Shown: positions 5,776 to 15,864 of the stretch, piece by piece
Numbering within the stretch: the stretch's first letter is position 1
Layout of the letters: the number at the start of each line of letters is the position of its first letter
Assembly (NCBI GenBank): GCA_965232015.1
Contig: OZ246946.1
Location: 2,294,001-2,358,000 of the forward strand
DNA length: 64,000 nucleotides
Direction: 5' to 3'
Source of the DNA: JAJEAO01 sp963667635
Lineage (GTDB): Bacteria > Acidobacteriota > Vicinamibacteria > Marinacidobacterales > Marinacidobacteraceae
Position numbers and translations under genes: made by a program
Notes under the pieces: model-generated
Databases searched by the model: none
What the model saw: only the letters and a program-made list of their open reading frames with translations
Told to the model about the DNA's origin: nothing

Positions 5776-8388
5776 ATGTCCATCAACGCCACCGAGCGCT
5801 CGGCCGCCGCGCTCACGGCCGCCACCGACCGCGCCACCCGGCTTCGGAACCCGGAGACCGCTCCCGAGCACCTCCTGCTCGCGCTGCTCGAGGACGGTCC
5901 CGACGGGCTCGCGCTCCGGCTGCTGGCTCGCCTCGGGCACGATGCGGCGGCGCTGAAGCGGCGGGTGGAGGCGGCGGTCCGCCAGCTTCCGGTCATGCGC
6001 CATGCGGCCGACGCCGACCGGCCTCCTTCCTCCGACCTCGCTCGGGTGCTGCGCGCGGCGGCGGAGCAGGCGCGGAAATTGGGAGACGACTATGTGAGCG
6101 TGGAGCACCTGATGGTGGCGCTCGCCTCGGTGCGTTCCGGCGCCTCCCGCCTGCTCGAGGGCGCCGGCGTGGAGAAGAAGGCGCTCGACGAGGCGGCGCG
6201 GGCCGTCCGGGGGAGCGCCCGGGTGACGAGTCCGACCGCCGAAGGAAACTACGAACCTCTCGAGAAGTACGGTCGGGATCTGACCGAACTCGCCCGGGAG
6301 GACCGGCTCGACCCGGTGATCGGCCGGGATGACGAGATCCGCCGGATCATGCAGATCCTGTCGCGCCGGAGGAAGAACAACCCGGTCCTCATCGGCGAGC
6401 CCGGCGTGGGGAAGACCGCGATCGTGGAGGGGCTCGCGCGCCGGATCGTGAAGGGGGACGTCCCCGAGGGCCTTCGCGGGCGACGGGTCGTCGCGCTCGA
6501 CATGGGCGCGCTGATCGCGGGCGCCAAATACCGCGGCGAGTTCGAGGAGCGCCTGAAGGCCGTCCTGGGCGCGGTCACCGACTCGGAAGGACAGATCCTC
6601 CTGTTCGTGGACGAACTCCACACCGTCGTCGGCGCCGGGAAGACCGACGGGGCGATGGACGCCTCGAACCTGCTGAAGCCGGCGCTCGCCCGGGGAGAGC
6701 TGCACTGCATCGGCGCCACCACCCTCGATGAGTACCGCCAGCACGTGGAAAGGGACGCCGCGCTCGAGCGCCGGTTCCAGACCGTCACGGTCGAAGAGCC
6801 GAGCGTGCCGGACACCGTGACCATCCTCCGGGGCCTGAAGGAGCGCTACGAAGTGCACCACGGCGTCCGCATCCGGGACGGCGCGCTGCGCGCCGCCGCC
6901 TCGCTCTCCCGGCGCTATATCCAGGGACGGTTCCTGCCTGACAAGGCGATCGACCTGATGGACGAGGCGGCCGCCCGGTTGCGAACGGAGATGGACAGCG
7001 TCCCGACCGAACTCGACCAGGTCGAGCGCGAGCTGCTGTCGCTCCGGATCGAGTGCGAAGCGCTCCGCAAGGAGCGGGACGAGGACTCCCGCGACCGGCT
7101 GGCCCGGCTCGAGCGCACCGTGGCCGACCGGGAGGAGATCGCGCGGGCGCTGCGGGCCCAGTGGCAGGGAGAGAAGGATCGGCTCGCCGGAGTGCGCTCG
7201 CTGCGCGAACGGATCGAGGAGGCCGGCCACGCGATGGAGCGGGCCGAGCGGGAGGGCGACCTGGGCAAGGCCGCCGAGCTCCGCTTCGGAACGATCACCG
7301 GCCTGCGCGAGGAACTGCGAAAGGCCGAGCAGGACCTGGGCGGGTCCGAGGGCCGGCTGCTGCGCGAAGAGGTCTCCGAGGCCGACGTGGCGGAAGTCGT
7401 CTCCCGTTGGACCGGGATCCCGGTGTCCCGACTCATGGAGGGCGAACGGAATCGGCTGCTCGAGCTCGGCGAACGGCTTCACCGCCGCATCGTGGGGCAG
7501 GACGAGGCGGTGCAGGCGGTCGCGGATGCGGTCGTACGGGCCCGCGCCGGCGTCCAGGACCCGAGCCGGCCGCTCGGCACGTTCCTGTTCGCCGGGCCGA
7601 CCGGGGTCGGCAAGACCGAGCTGGCCCGCGCCCTCGCCGCCGAGCTGCTGGACGACGAGAGCGCCCTGGTGCGGATCGACATGAGCGAGTACACCGAGAA
7701 GCACTCGGTCTCGCGGCTCACCGGCGCCCCTCCGGGATACATCGGGTTCGGAGACGGCGGTCAGCTCACCGAGGCGGTCCGGCGCCGACCCTACCGGGTG
7801 GTTCTGCTCGACGAGATCGAGAAGGCGCACCCGGAAGTCCACACCGTCCTGCTCCAGGTGCTCGACGACGGCCGGCTGACCGATTCCCACGGCCGGGTCG
7901 TCAGCTTCCGCAACGCGGTGATCATCCTCACCTCCAACGTCGGCAGCCGGGACATCCTGGCCCTCGGCGAACGGGGCGCCTCCGGCGAGGAAATCCGCCG
8001 CAGGGTGCTCGCCGAGCTGCGGCGCGCCTTCCGACCCGAGTTCCTGAACCGGGTGGACGACACCGTGGTGTTCCACAGCCTGAAGCGCGAAGAGATCGAG
8101 GCCATCGTCCGGCTGCAGCTCGACCGGATCCGGGAACGGCTCGCCGAGCAGGCCGTCGCGATCGAGGCCGGGGATGACGCGATCTCCGCGCTCGCCCGGG
8201 ACGCCTACGCCCCCGCCTGTGGAGCGCGCGAGATCCGGCGCGTCCTCCAGCGGCGGGTGGAGACTCCCGCCGCCCGGCTCCTCCTCGCCGGAGAGACCGG
8301 CGCCGAGGCAGCCGTGCTGCGCCTCGAGACGGACGGCGGCGGCGCGGTGCGGCTGGCGCCGGTCCGGGTCGAAGCCGCCCCGGCCTGA
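5776..8388 (+). CDS. clpB: ATP-dependent disaggregase ClpB
   Basis: This is an 870-residue Hsp100 chaperone. It has an N-terminal Clp repeat domain (about 1-145) and a first AAA+ module with Walker A GEPGVGKT near residue 208 and Walker B LLFVDELHT. An Arg-rich coiled-coil middle domain (about 400-520) identifies ClpB rather than ClpA or ClpC. The second AAA+ module has Walker A GPTGVGKTE near 607 and Walker B LLDEIEKAHPE. No IGF/IGL loop for ClpP docking is apparent. It threads aggregated proteins through a hexameric pore with DnaK help. The start follows GGAGAA and a good promoter with a palindromic operator, consistent with heat-stress control. It is probably transcribed alone or with kbl downstream. 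Confidence 0.96.
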   Translation: MSINATERSAAALTAATDRATRLRNPETAPEHLLLALLEDGPDGLALRLLARLGHDAAALKRRVEAAVRQLPVMRHAADADRPPSSDLARVLRAAAEQARKLGDDYVSVEHLMVALASVRSGASRLLEGAGVEKKALDEAARAVRGSARVTSPTAEGNYEPLEKYGRDLTELAREDRLDPVIGRDDEIRRIMQILSRRRKNNPVLIGEPGVGKTAIVEGLARRIVKGDVPEGLRGRRVVALDMGALIAGAKYRGEFEERLKAVLGAVTDSEGQILLFVDELHTVVGAGKTDGAMDASNLLKPALARGELHCIGATTLDEYRQHVERDAALERRFQTVTVEEPSVPDTVTILRGLKERYEVHHGVRIRDGALRAAASLSRRYIQGRFLPDKAIDLMDEAAARLRTEMDSVPTELDQVERELLSLRIECEALRKERDEDSRDRLARLERTVADREEIARALRAQWQGEKDRLAGVRSLRERIEEAGHAMERAEREGDLGKAAELRFGTITGLREELRKAEQDLGGSEGRLLREEVSEADVAEVVSRWTGIPVSRLMEGERNRLLELGERLHRRIVGQDEAVQAVADAVVRARAGVQDPSRPLGTFLFAGPTGVGKTELARALAAELLDDESALVRIDMSEYTEKHSVSRLTGAPPGYIGFGDGGQLTEAVRRRPYRVVLLDEIEKAHPEVHTVLLQVLDDGRLTDSHGRVVSFRNAVIILTSNVGSRDILALGERGASGEEIRRRVLAELRRAFRPEFLNRVDDTVVFHSLKREEIEAIVRLQLDRIRERLAEQAVAIEAGDDAISALARDAYAPACGAREIRRVLQRRVETPAARLLLAGETGAEAAVLRLETDGGGAVRLAPVRVEAAPA

Positions 8389-8432
8389 CCGGGCGGCCGG
8401 CTCCGGTACAGTCCGGCGCCGGAGAAGCCCGC

Positions 8433-9635
<1,203 letters not shown>

Positions 9636-9729
9636 CTTCGCCGAGCGGCCCACCCGCCGCACCGCGATTCCACGGGCCGCTCGCGGAACCTGGCGCGAGG
9701 AGACTCTCCGCGCCGCTCCAGCGGACCCG

Positions 9730-10470
9730 ATGACCTCGCCCGCCGCAAACTCCGAGGCGGCGAAGCGTCTCCCCGCCGTCGCGATGCGCGAGGTGACGAA
9801 GGTGTACGTCATGGGCGAGATCGAAGTGCACGCCCTGCGCGGCATCTCGCTCGACTTCGAGGACGGCGGGTTCACCGTGCTTCTCGGCCCGTCCGGAAGC
9901 GGCAAATCCACCCTCCTGAACATCCTCGGCGGCCTCGACACTCCGACCGGGGGGCAGGTCCTCTATCGCGGGCAGGATCTGACCAGGGCGGACGAGCGAG
10001 CCCTCACCTTCTACCGGAGGCGCCGCGTCGGGTTCGTGTTCCAGTTCTACAACCTGATCCCCTCGCTCACCGCCCGCGAGAACGTGGAACTCGTCACCGA
10101 GATCGCCGAGGATCCGCTCCCCGCGGATGAGGCGCTCGACATCGTGGGCCTCTCGAATCGCGCCGGCCACTTTCCGTCCCAGATGTCCGGGGGCGAGCAG
10201 CAGCGCGTCGCCATCGCCCGCGCGATCGCCAAGCGCCCGGACATCCTGCTGTGCGACGAACCGACCGGAGCGCTCGACATCAGCACCGGGATCCAGGTCC
10301 TCGAAGCGATCAGCCGGGTGAACGTGGAATACGGGGCCACGACGGCGGTGATCACCCACAACGCCGCCATCTCGCGAATCGCCGACCGCGTCATCTCGCT
10401 CGCCGACGGTCGAATCGCGCGGGAGCGATTCAACGTGACCCGCGCCGAGGCCTCGACCATCGAGTGGTGA
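9730..10470 (+). CDS. ABC transporter ATP-binding protein, LolD/MacB type
   Basis: This 246-residue nucleotide-binding subunit has Walker A GPSGSGKST (about residue 52), Q-loop FVFQFYNLIPSLTARENV, signature MSGGEQQRVAIARA (about 151), and Walker B ILLCDEPTGALD (about 172), followed by ITHN with the switch His. The LTARENV and DEPTGALD forms are typical of the LolD/MacB/FtsE branch that powers FtsX-type permeases by mechanotransmission. It is first in a three-gene operon with an FtsX-like permease and an HlyD-like adaptor, so it most likely drives export from the periplasm or envelope. Confidence 0.92.
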   Translation: MTSPAANSEAAKRLPAVAMREVTKVYVMGEIEVHALRGISLDFEDGGFTVLLGPSGSGKSTLLNILGGLDTPTGGQVLYRGQDLTRADERALTFYRRRRVGFVFQFYNLIPSLTARENVELVTEIAEDPLPADEALDIVGLSNRAGHFPSQMSGGEQQRVAIARAIAKRPDILLCDEPTGALDISTGIQVLEAISRVNVEYGATTAVITHNAAISRIADRVISLADGRIARERFNVTRAEASTIEW

Positions 10471-10495
10471 ATCGGATGCTCGCGAACCGGGCGGC

Positions 10496-12862
10496 ATGAT
10501 CCGCGCCCTCGACCGCAAGCTGCTGCGCGACCTGTGGCGGGTGCGTTCGATGGCGCTCGCGATCTCGGCGGTGGTGGCGGCCGGGATCGCGCTGCTCGTG
10601 GCCGCGCTCACCTGTTTCGACTCGCTGGAGACGACGCGGGACCGGTACTACGCGCGCACCCGGTTCGGGGACGTGTTCGCGAACGCCAAGCGCGCGCCCC
10701 GGGGACTCGCGGTCGATCTGGCCTCACTCCCCGGCGTGGAGCGGGCGGAGACCCGGGTCGTGGCCGGCGTGACCCTCGACCTCCCCGGCGTCGCCGAGCC
10801 GGTCAACGGCCGGCTGATTTCGCTGCCCGACTACGGCAGGCCGGTCCTCAACGAGCCCGAGCTGCAGCGGGGCCGATGGCCGGACCCGGAGCGCGCGGAG
10901 GAGGCGCTCGTCAACGAGCAGTTCGCCGAGGGCCACGGCCTCGAGCCCGGAGACGAGGTCTTCGCTGTCATCAACGGCCGCCGCCAGCGGCTTGCGATCA
11001 CCGGGACCGCCCTCTCTCCCGAGTACGTGTACGCGATCGGCGCCGGCGACCTGATCCCCGACCCGAGCCGGTTCGGGATCTTCTGGCTCACCCGCGAACA
11101 CCTCGCCACCGCGTTCGACATGGAGGGCGGGTTCAACGACATCTCGCTCTCGCTCGCCGAGGGCGCCGCCGCCGGACCTGCAATCGCCGAGCTGGACCGG
11201 CTCCTCGAACCGTGGGGTGGGCGCGGGGCGATCCCGCGCGCCCAGCAGACCTCCCACTGGTACCTGCAGAACGAGATGACCGGGCTGCGGGGCATGGCCC
11301 TGCTGCTCCCCACGATCTTCCTCGGCATCGCCGCCTTCCTCCTGAACGTGGTGCTGCGGCGCCTGGTCGCCGTCCAGCGCGAACAGATCGCCATGCTCAA
11401 GGCGATCGGCTACTCCAACCTTCGCCTCGGCGTCCACTACATCCAGTGGGCGGTGGTCGTGTCGGTGGTCGGCGGGACGATCGGGATCGGGATCGGCGCG
11501 CTCCTGAGCGGCGCGATGCTGGACCTCTACATGGACTACTTCCGCTTTCCCGAGCTCGTCGCCCGGTGGAGCGGATCCCACATCTCGGGAGCGCTGTTCG
11601 CCTGCGGGGCCGCCGCCGCGCTGGGCGCCGCCTCCGCGGTGCGCAGCGTGGTGCGCCTGCCGCCAGCGGAGGCGATGCGGCCCGCGCCCCCGGACAATTT
11701 CCGCGTGTCCCTCCTCGAACGACTGGGACTCCGGCGGTGGCTCAGCCAGCCAGCCCGCATGGTCCTCCGCAACCTCGCCCGCCGCCCGGTGCGCGCCGCG
11801 ATGTCGGTCGTGGGGATCGCGTTCTCGGCCTCCATCATGGTGCTTGCGAGCGCCTCCATGGACTCCTTCGAGGAACTCATGGAGGTCCAGTTCAACGTGG
11901 TCCAGCGCCAGGACGTCACCGTGACGTTCGTCGAGCCGGAGGGGCGGGCGGCCTTCTTCGAGCTGGCTTCGCTGCCCGGGGTCCTCGAGGTCGAGCCCCA
12001 GGCCGGGGTCTCGGCCCGCCTGCGGAACGGCAACCTCTCCCGGCAGGTGGGCATCCAGGGCCTCGCTCCCGATGCGCGGCTGCAGCGGGTGGTGGGGGCG
12101 GACTACCGACCGGTGCGACTCGAGCGCGACGGACTCGTCCTGTCGCGAAAGCTGGCCGATGTGCTGCGCCTCGAACCGGGCGACACCGTCCGGGTGGAAG
12201 TGCTCCAGGGGACCCGGCCCCAGCGCGACATGATCGTGAGCGCCACCGTCGAGGACCTGATGGGCGTGTCGGCCTACCTCGACCCGGAGGAACTCCAGCG
12301 CTTCCTCGGCGACACCGCGATCATCGGCGGCGCGGCGCTCGGGATCGACGCGGCGGAGCGGGAATCGGTCTATGCGGCGCTGAAGGCGATGCCCGTGGTC
12401 GCGGGCGTCGCGCTGCAGCACGCGATGCTCGAGAACTTCGAGACCTTCGTCGCCGAGAACATGAACAACACGATGGTGATCAACCTGTTCTTCGCGATCG
12501 TGATCGCTTTCGGGGTGATCTACAGCACCGCCCGCATCTCGCTGTCGGAGCGGAGCCGCGAACTCGCCAGCATGCGCGTCATGGGGTTCACCCGGCGCGA
12601 GATCGCGGTGGTGCTGTTCGGGGAGCTGGGCGTTCTGACCGCGGCGGCGATCCCGGTGGGACTCGGACTCGGCTACTCGATGCTGGCGGGCGCGCTGGCG
12701 GCCTACGAAACCGAGCTGTTCCGGATGCCGCTCGTCACCGATCCGGCCACGTTCCTGTCGGCGGCGGCGGTGGTCGTCATCGCGATGGGGCTCTCGGCCA
12801 TCGTGGTCCGCCGGCAGCTCAACCGCCTCGATCTGGTGGAAGTGCTCAAGACCAGAGAGTAA
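10496..12862 (+). CDS. ABC transporter permease, double FtsX/MacB-like domain
   Basis: This 788-residue permease has an N-terminal membrane anchor (about 15-38), a large periplasmic MacB-type domain, three membrane helices (about 255-385), then a second internal copy of the same plan: an anchor near 435, a periplasmic part, and a final three-helix bundle (about 655-780). LKAIGYSNLRLG and MRVMGFTRREIA are the two equivalent coupling-helix segments, at matching places in each half. Such fused two-FtsX-domain permeases act with a LolD-type ATPase. It begins 26 bases after the ATPase gene and is followed 10 bases later by the adaptor gene. Confidence 0.9.
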   Translation: MIRALDRKLLRDLWRVRSMALAISAVVAAGIALLVAALTCFDSLETTRDRYYARTRFGDVFANAKRAPRGLAVDLASLPGVERAETRVVAGVTLDLPGVAEPVNGRLISLPDYGRPVLNEPELQRGRWPDPERAEEALVNEQFAEGHGLEPGDEVFAVINGRRQRLAITGTALSPEYVYAIGAGDLIPDPSRFGIFWLTREHLATAFDMEGGFNDISLSLAEGAAAGPAIAELDRLLEPWGGRGAIPRAQQTSHWYLQNEMTGLRGMALLLPTIFLGIAAFLLNVVLRRLVAVQREQIAMLKAIGYSNLRLGVHYIQWAVVVSVVGGTIGIGIGALLSGAMLDLYMDYFRFPELVARWSGSHISGALFACGAAAALGAASAVRSVVRLPPAEAMRPAPPDNFRVSLLERLGLRRWLSQPARMVLRNLARRPVRAAMSVVGIAFSASIMVLASASMDSFEELMEVQFNVVQRQDVTVTFVEPEGRAAFFELASLPGVLEVEPQAGVSARLRNGNLSRQVGIQGLAPDARLQRVVGADYRPVRLERDGLVLSRKLADVLRLEPGDTVRVEVLQGTRPQRDMIVSATVEDLMGVSAYLDPEELQRFLGDTAIIGGAALGIDAAERESVYAALKAMPVVAGVALQHAMLENFETFVAENMNNTMVINLFFAIVIAFGVIYSTARISLSERSRELASMRVMGFTRREIAVVLFGELGVLTAAAIPVGLGLGYSMLAGALAAYETELFRMPLVTDPATFLSAAAVVVIAMGLSAIVVRRQLNRLDLVEVLKTRE

Positions 12863-12872
12863 GGAGGCGCCT

Positions 12873-14096
12873 GTGACCACAAAGACCCGACGCATCGCCC
12901 TGTGGGCCGGGGTGGGGCTCGCGATGGTGGCGTTGATCGCGCTCGCGTCGCGCCCTCGCCCGCTCCCGGTGGACATCGCTCCGGTGGTCCGCGGTCCCCT
13001 CGTGGTCACCCTCGATGAAGAGGGCCAGACCCGGGTCCGGGACCGGTTCCTGGTCTCGGCGCCGGTCGCCGGCCGAGTGCTGCGTATCGAGCTCGAGCCG
13101 GGAGATCGGGTGCTGGCGGCAGAGAGCGTTCTCGCCACCTTCCTGCCCGCGGCGCCGGTGCCGCTCGATCCGCGCCGCCGGGCCGAGGCGGAAGCCGCGG
13201 CGGAGGCGGCGGAGGCCGCCGTCGGCCAGGCCGAAGCGCTCCATCAGCAGGCCGCCGCGGAGCTGTCTCACGCGCAAACGACCGTACAGCGCATGGAACG
13301 GCTCTCGGCCGACGGCGTGGTCGCCGCGGACCGTCTGGACGCTGCCCAACTGACGCTCGAGACCCGGCAGGAGGCGCTCGAAGCGGCCGAGTTCGCAGCG
13401 CGCGATGCGCGGGGACGGCTCGCGGCGGCTCGGGCGCAGCTCCTGCGCTTCGATCCCCGCCGGATCGCCCGTTCCGCTGGCGGCCCCGACGCGATCCCCA
13501 TCACGTCGCCGGTGGACGGTGTCGTCCTGCGGCGGCTCCGCGAGAGCGAAGCGGTGGTCCCCGCCGGGGAGCCCCTGATCGAAGTCGGCGACCTCCGCGA
13601 GCTGGAGATCGTGAGCGACTACCTGTCCACCGACGCGGTGCGAATGCGCGCCGGGCAGCGCGTCCTCGTGGACCGATGGGGCGGCGAGGGCTCGCTCTCC
13701 GGCCGGGTGACGCGGGTCGAGCCTTCCGGCTTCACCAAGATCTCGGCGCTCGGCGTGGAGGAGCAGCGCGTGAATGTGATCATGGAGCTCGAAGACGCGG
13801 CCGAGGCGAGGAACGCCCTCGGCGACGGCTACCGCGTCGAGACCCGCGTCGTCATCTGGGAGGCCGAGGACGAGGTGAAGGTCCCGGTGGGGGCTCTCTT
13901 CCGACGCGGCGAGGGCTGGGCGGTCTTCGTGATCGTCGAGGGGGTCGCGGCCGAGCGGTCGGTGGAGGTCGGAGAGCGGAACCGCGAGGAGGCGCAGGTG
14001 CTCGGCGGTCTCGAGCCGGGCGAAGAGGTCGTCGTGTACCCGGGAGACAGCGTCGCGGACGGCGTCCTGGTCGCTCCCGCGGCCGGAGCCTCCTAA
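12873..14096 (+). CDS. HlyD/MacA-family periplasmic adaptor
   Basis: This 407-residue membrane-fusion protein has an N-terminal membrane anchor (LWAGVGLAMVALIALA) and a lipoyl half-motif (VSAPVAGRVLRIELEPGD). A coiled-coil hairpin rich in Ala, Glu and Gln follows (about 100-200), then the second lipoyl half (ITSPVDGVVLRRL) and a C-terminal beta-barrel ending in GLEPGEEVVVYPGD. It would link the ABC permease to an outer-membrane duct. No TolC-like gene is nearby. The stop codon TAA lies in the first bases of the inverted-repeat element at 14,095, so insertion of that element may have set the present C-terminus. Confidence 0.88.
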   Translation: MTTKTRRIALWAGVGLAMVALIALASRPRPLPVDIAPVVRGPLVVTLDEEGQTRVRDRFLVSAPVAGRVLRIELEPGDRVLAAESVLATFLPAAPVPLDPRRRAEAEAAAEAAEAAVGQAEALHQQAAAELSHAQTTVQRMERLSADGVVAADRLDAAQLTLETRQEALEAAEFAARDARGRLAAARAQLLRFDPRRIARSAGGPDAIPITSPVDGVVLRRLRESEAVVPAGEPLIEVGDLRELEIVSDYLSTDAVRMRAGQRVLVDRWGGEGSLSGRVTRVEPSGFTKISALGVEEQRVNVIMELEDAAEARNALGDGYRVETRVVIWEAEDEVKVPVGALFRRGEGWAVFVIVEGVAAERSVEVGERNREEAQVLGGLEPGEEVVVYPGDSVADGVLVAPAAGAS

Positions 14097-14363
14097 TTCA
14101 GCCTGTGGACAAAGTCACGCGGCCCGGTTCTCCCGGTAGGGGCTCGAGCGGCGATGCCCAGTTCTCCCGGTGGGGGCCCCGGCTGAACGCGGCCCTCCGC
14201 TCCGCTCCGGGCCGCTCTTCGTTGCGCATCGGTCGAAAGACGGTGCGGTATTCCTCCCTCGCGCGCCGCCCCTACCGGGAGAACCGGGTCAGCCGGGCGC
14301 CGCCCCCACCGGGAGAACTGGGCCACTCTCGGTGCTCACGCGACTTCATCCACAGGCTGAATT
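14095..14363. mobile_element. 269-bp element with terminal inverted repeats and nested palindromic cores
   Basis: The ends are inverted copies of each other: AATTCAGCCTGTGGA at 14,095 and its complement ending at 14,363, with pairing continuing to about 25 bases with a few mismatches. Inside lie, in order, a type B core reversed (14,126-14,143), a type A core reversed (14,157-14,177), a hairpin GCGGCCC/GGGCCGC with loop TCCGCTCCGCTCC (14,189-14,215), a type B core forward (14,268-14,285) and a type A core forward (14,302-14,323). It encodes no credible protein. It resembles a miniature inverted-repeat element or a composite REP-like unit. No convincing target duplication is visible. Confidence 0.7.
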
Positions 14364-14420
14364 GATCCGGCCGGCGATTCCCGGCCGCCGCCCACCGGAG
14401 CCGTCCCCGTCGGAGCGCCC

Positions 14421-15671
14421 GTGACCGCGCTGGCCTTTCGCGAGGCGCTCCGGCAGGAGGGCTTCCGGCTCGGGTTCAGCGCCGTCGGATTCGCGCCGCC
14501 CCGCCTGCCGCTCGCGGGCGCCCGATTCCGCGAGTGGCTCGCGGCCGGCCGCCAGGGCGAGATGGGGTGGCTCGACCGAAATCCGGTCCGCCGGTCCGGT
14601 GAGGACGAGGAGACGACGCCGGACCGGACCGTGGTGGCCTGCGCGCTGAACTACTACGCCGGCGGGCCGGCCCGGGCGCCGGAAGGTGGCGGGGTCGTCT
14701 CGCAGTACGCCCGGGGCGAGGATTACCACCGGGTGCTCGACCGGAAGCTCCGCGCGCTCGCCGGCTGGACCGAGTCGGCGGCGGTCGCGGCGGCGCTGCT
14801 CCCCGAACGACCGCCGGGGACCCGCCGGCGGATCCCGGTCCTCGTGGACCACGGCCCGCTCCTCGAAAAGGCCTACGCCGAGCGCGCCGGGCTCGGCTGG
14901 ACCGGCAAGCACTCGAACCTGATCGCGACCCGCGGCAGCTCGTGGTTTTTCCTCGGCGAGCTGATCCTGCCGTTCGCACTGCCGCCGGACGACCCCCATT
15001 CGGACCGGTGCGGGACCTGTACCCGATGCATCGCCGCCTGCCCCACCGACGCCATCGTGGCCCCCTACGTCGTGGACAGCCGCCGCTGCATCTCCTACCT
15101 CACCATCGAGCTCCGCGGCTCCATTCCGGTTCGGTACCGGGAGGCCATCGGCGACCGGATCTTCGGCTGCGACGACTGCCAGGACGCGTGCCCGTGGAAC
15201 CGGTTCGCCCGAAGGGCCGACGAACCGGCTCTCGCCGCCTCACCCGACGGACTCCACGGCGAGACGCTTGTCCGGCTCCTCTCGCTCACCCGGGCCGAGT
15301 TCCGGGAGCGCACCCGCCGAAGCGCTCTGCGGCGGGCGGGCTACGCCGGATTCCTGCGCAACGTGGCGGTCGCGCTCGGAAACACCGGAGGACCGGGCTC
15401 CGTCACGGCGCTCGCCCGGGCGCTCCACCACGAGGAGCCGCTCCTCCGGGGCCATGCCGCGTGGGCGCTGGCGCGAGTGGATCGCGACCGCGCCCGCGAC
15501 CTCCTCGCCGGGCGGCTGGCCACCGAAACCGACCCCGGTGTCCGCCGGGAGATCGAGGCAGCGCTCCGGGATGGCGCCGTCGCCGAGTCCCGGAACATCG
15601 GGCGTCCGCCCCGGCTGCAAATCGGCGGTAGGATGGCGGCCGAAGGAGTCGTCACCGGAGTTCCGTCATGA
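14421..15671 (+). CDS. queG: Epoxyqueuosine reductase QueG
   Basis: This 416-residue enzyme carries out the last step of queuosine synthesis, reducing epoxyqueuosine in tRNA with cobalamin. It has two [4Fe-4S] cysteine sets: CGTCTRCIAACP near residue 196 and CDDCQDACPWN near 249, with an RCISYLTIE segment between them, typical of QueG. The C-terminal part contains HEAT/PBS-lyase-like helices (GSVTALARAL, ...LRGHAAWALARV) that contact tRNA. The GTG start at 14,421 gives the usual MTALAFREALR-like beginning. Its stop overlaps the ATG of the next small gene (ATGA). No other queuosine gene is in view. Confidence 0.93.
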   Translation: MTALAFREALRQEGFRLGFSAVGFAPPRLPLAGARFREWLAAGRQGEMGWLDRNPVRRSGEDEETTPDRTVVACALNYYAGGPARAPEGGGVVSQYARGEDYHRVLDRKLRALAGWTESAAVAAALLPERPPGTRRRIPVLVDHGPLLEKAYAERAGLGWTGKHSNLIATRGSSWFFLGELILPFALPPDDPHSDRCGTCTRCIAACPTDAIVAPYVVDSRRCISYLTIELRGSIPVRYREAIGDRIFGCDDCQDACPWNRFARRADEPALAASPDGLHGETLVRLLSLTRAEFRERTRRSALRRAGYAGFLRNVAVALGNTGGPGSVTALARALHHEEPLLRGHAAWALARVDRDRARDLLAGRLATETDPGVRREIEAALRDGAVAESRNIGRPPRLQIGGRMAAEGVVTGVPS

Positions 15672-15844
15672 GTCCAGAACTGATCGCCACCGTGCTCACC
15701 GGGATCGTCACCGGGGTGGGAGTCCTCGTTGGAGTCTGGAGGATGGTCGAGGGGGTTCGCCGCGACCTGACCGCCCAGATCGCAGCCGTCAACGTCCGGA
15801 TCGACAACATCCTCCTCGCGGACCGGGGTCGCGGAGGAAGCTGA
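15668..15844 (+). CDS. Small single-pass membrane protein (58 aa)
   Basis: This short gene overlaps the queG stop by four bases (ATGA), so it is translationally coupled to queG. It encodes one N-terminal transmembrane helix (LIATVLTGIVTGVGVLVGVW) followed by an amphipathic helix (VRRDLTAQIAAVNVRIDNIL). This is the plan of many tiny bacterial proteins with a membrane anchor and a short coiled coil. Overlap, GC-rich codon use and the clear helix support a real gene. The function is unknown. It ends 20 bases before the convergent peptidase gene. Confidence 0.7.
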   Translation: MSPELIATVLTGIVTGVGVLVGVWRMVEGVRRDLTAQIAAVNVRIDNILLADRGRGGS

Positions 15845-15864
15845 AGTCAACCGGTGGCGCGACC

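Noticed and set aside
5704..8076. Long minus-strand open frame of about 790 codons opposite clpB
   Set aside because: It is a shadow caused by GC-rich third positions of clpB; its Pro/Gly/Arg/His-rich translation has no motifs.
10534..13138. Very long open frames on both strands overlapping the ABC permease
   Set aside because: They mirror the permease in other frames, have low-complexity Arg/Gly/Pro content, and lack family motifs.
14095..14363. Target-site duplication around the inverted-repeat element
   Set aside because: The bases just outside the two ends (CCT and GAT) do not match, so I make no claim about an insertion duplication.
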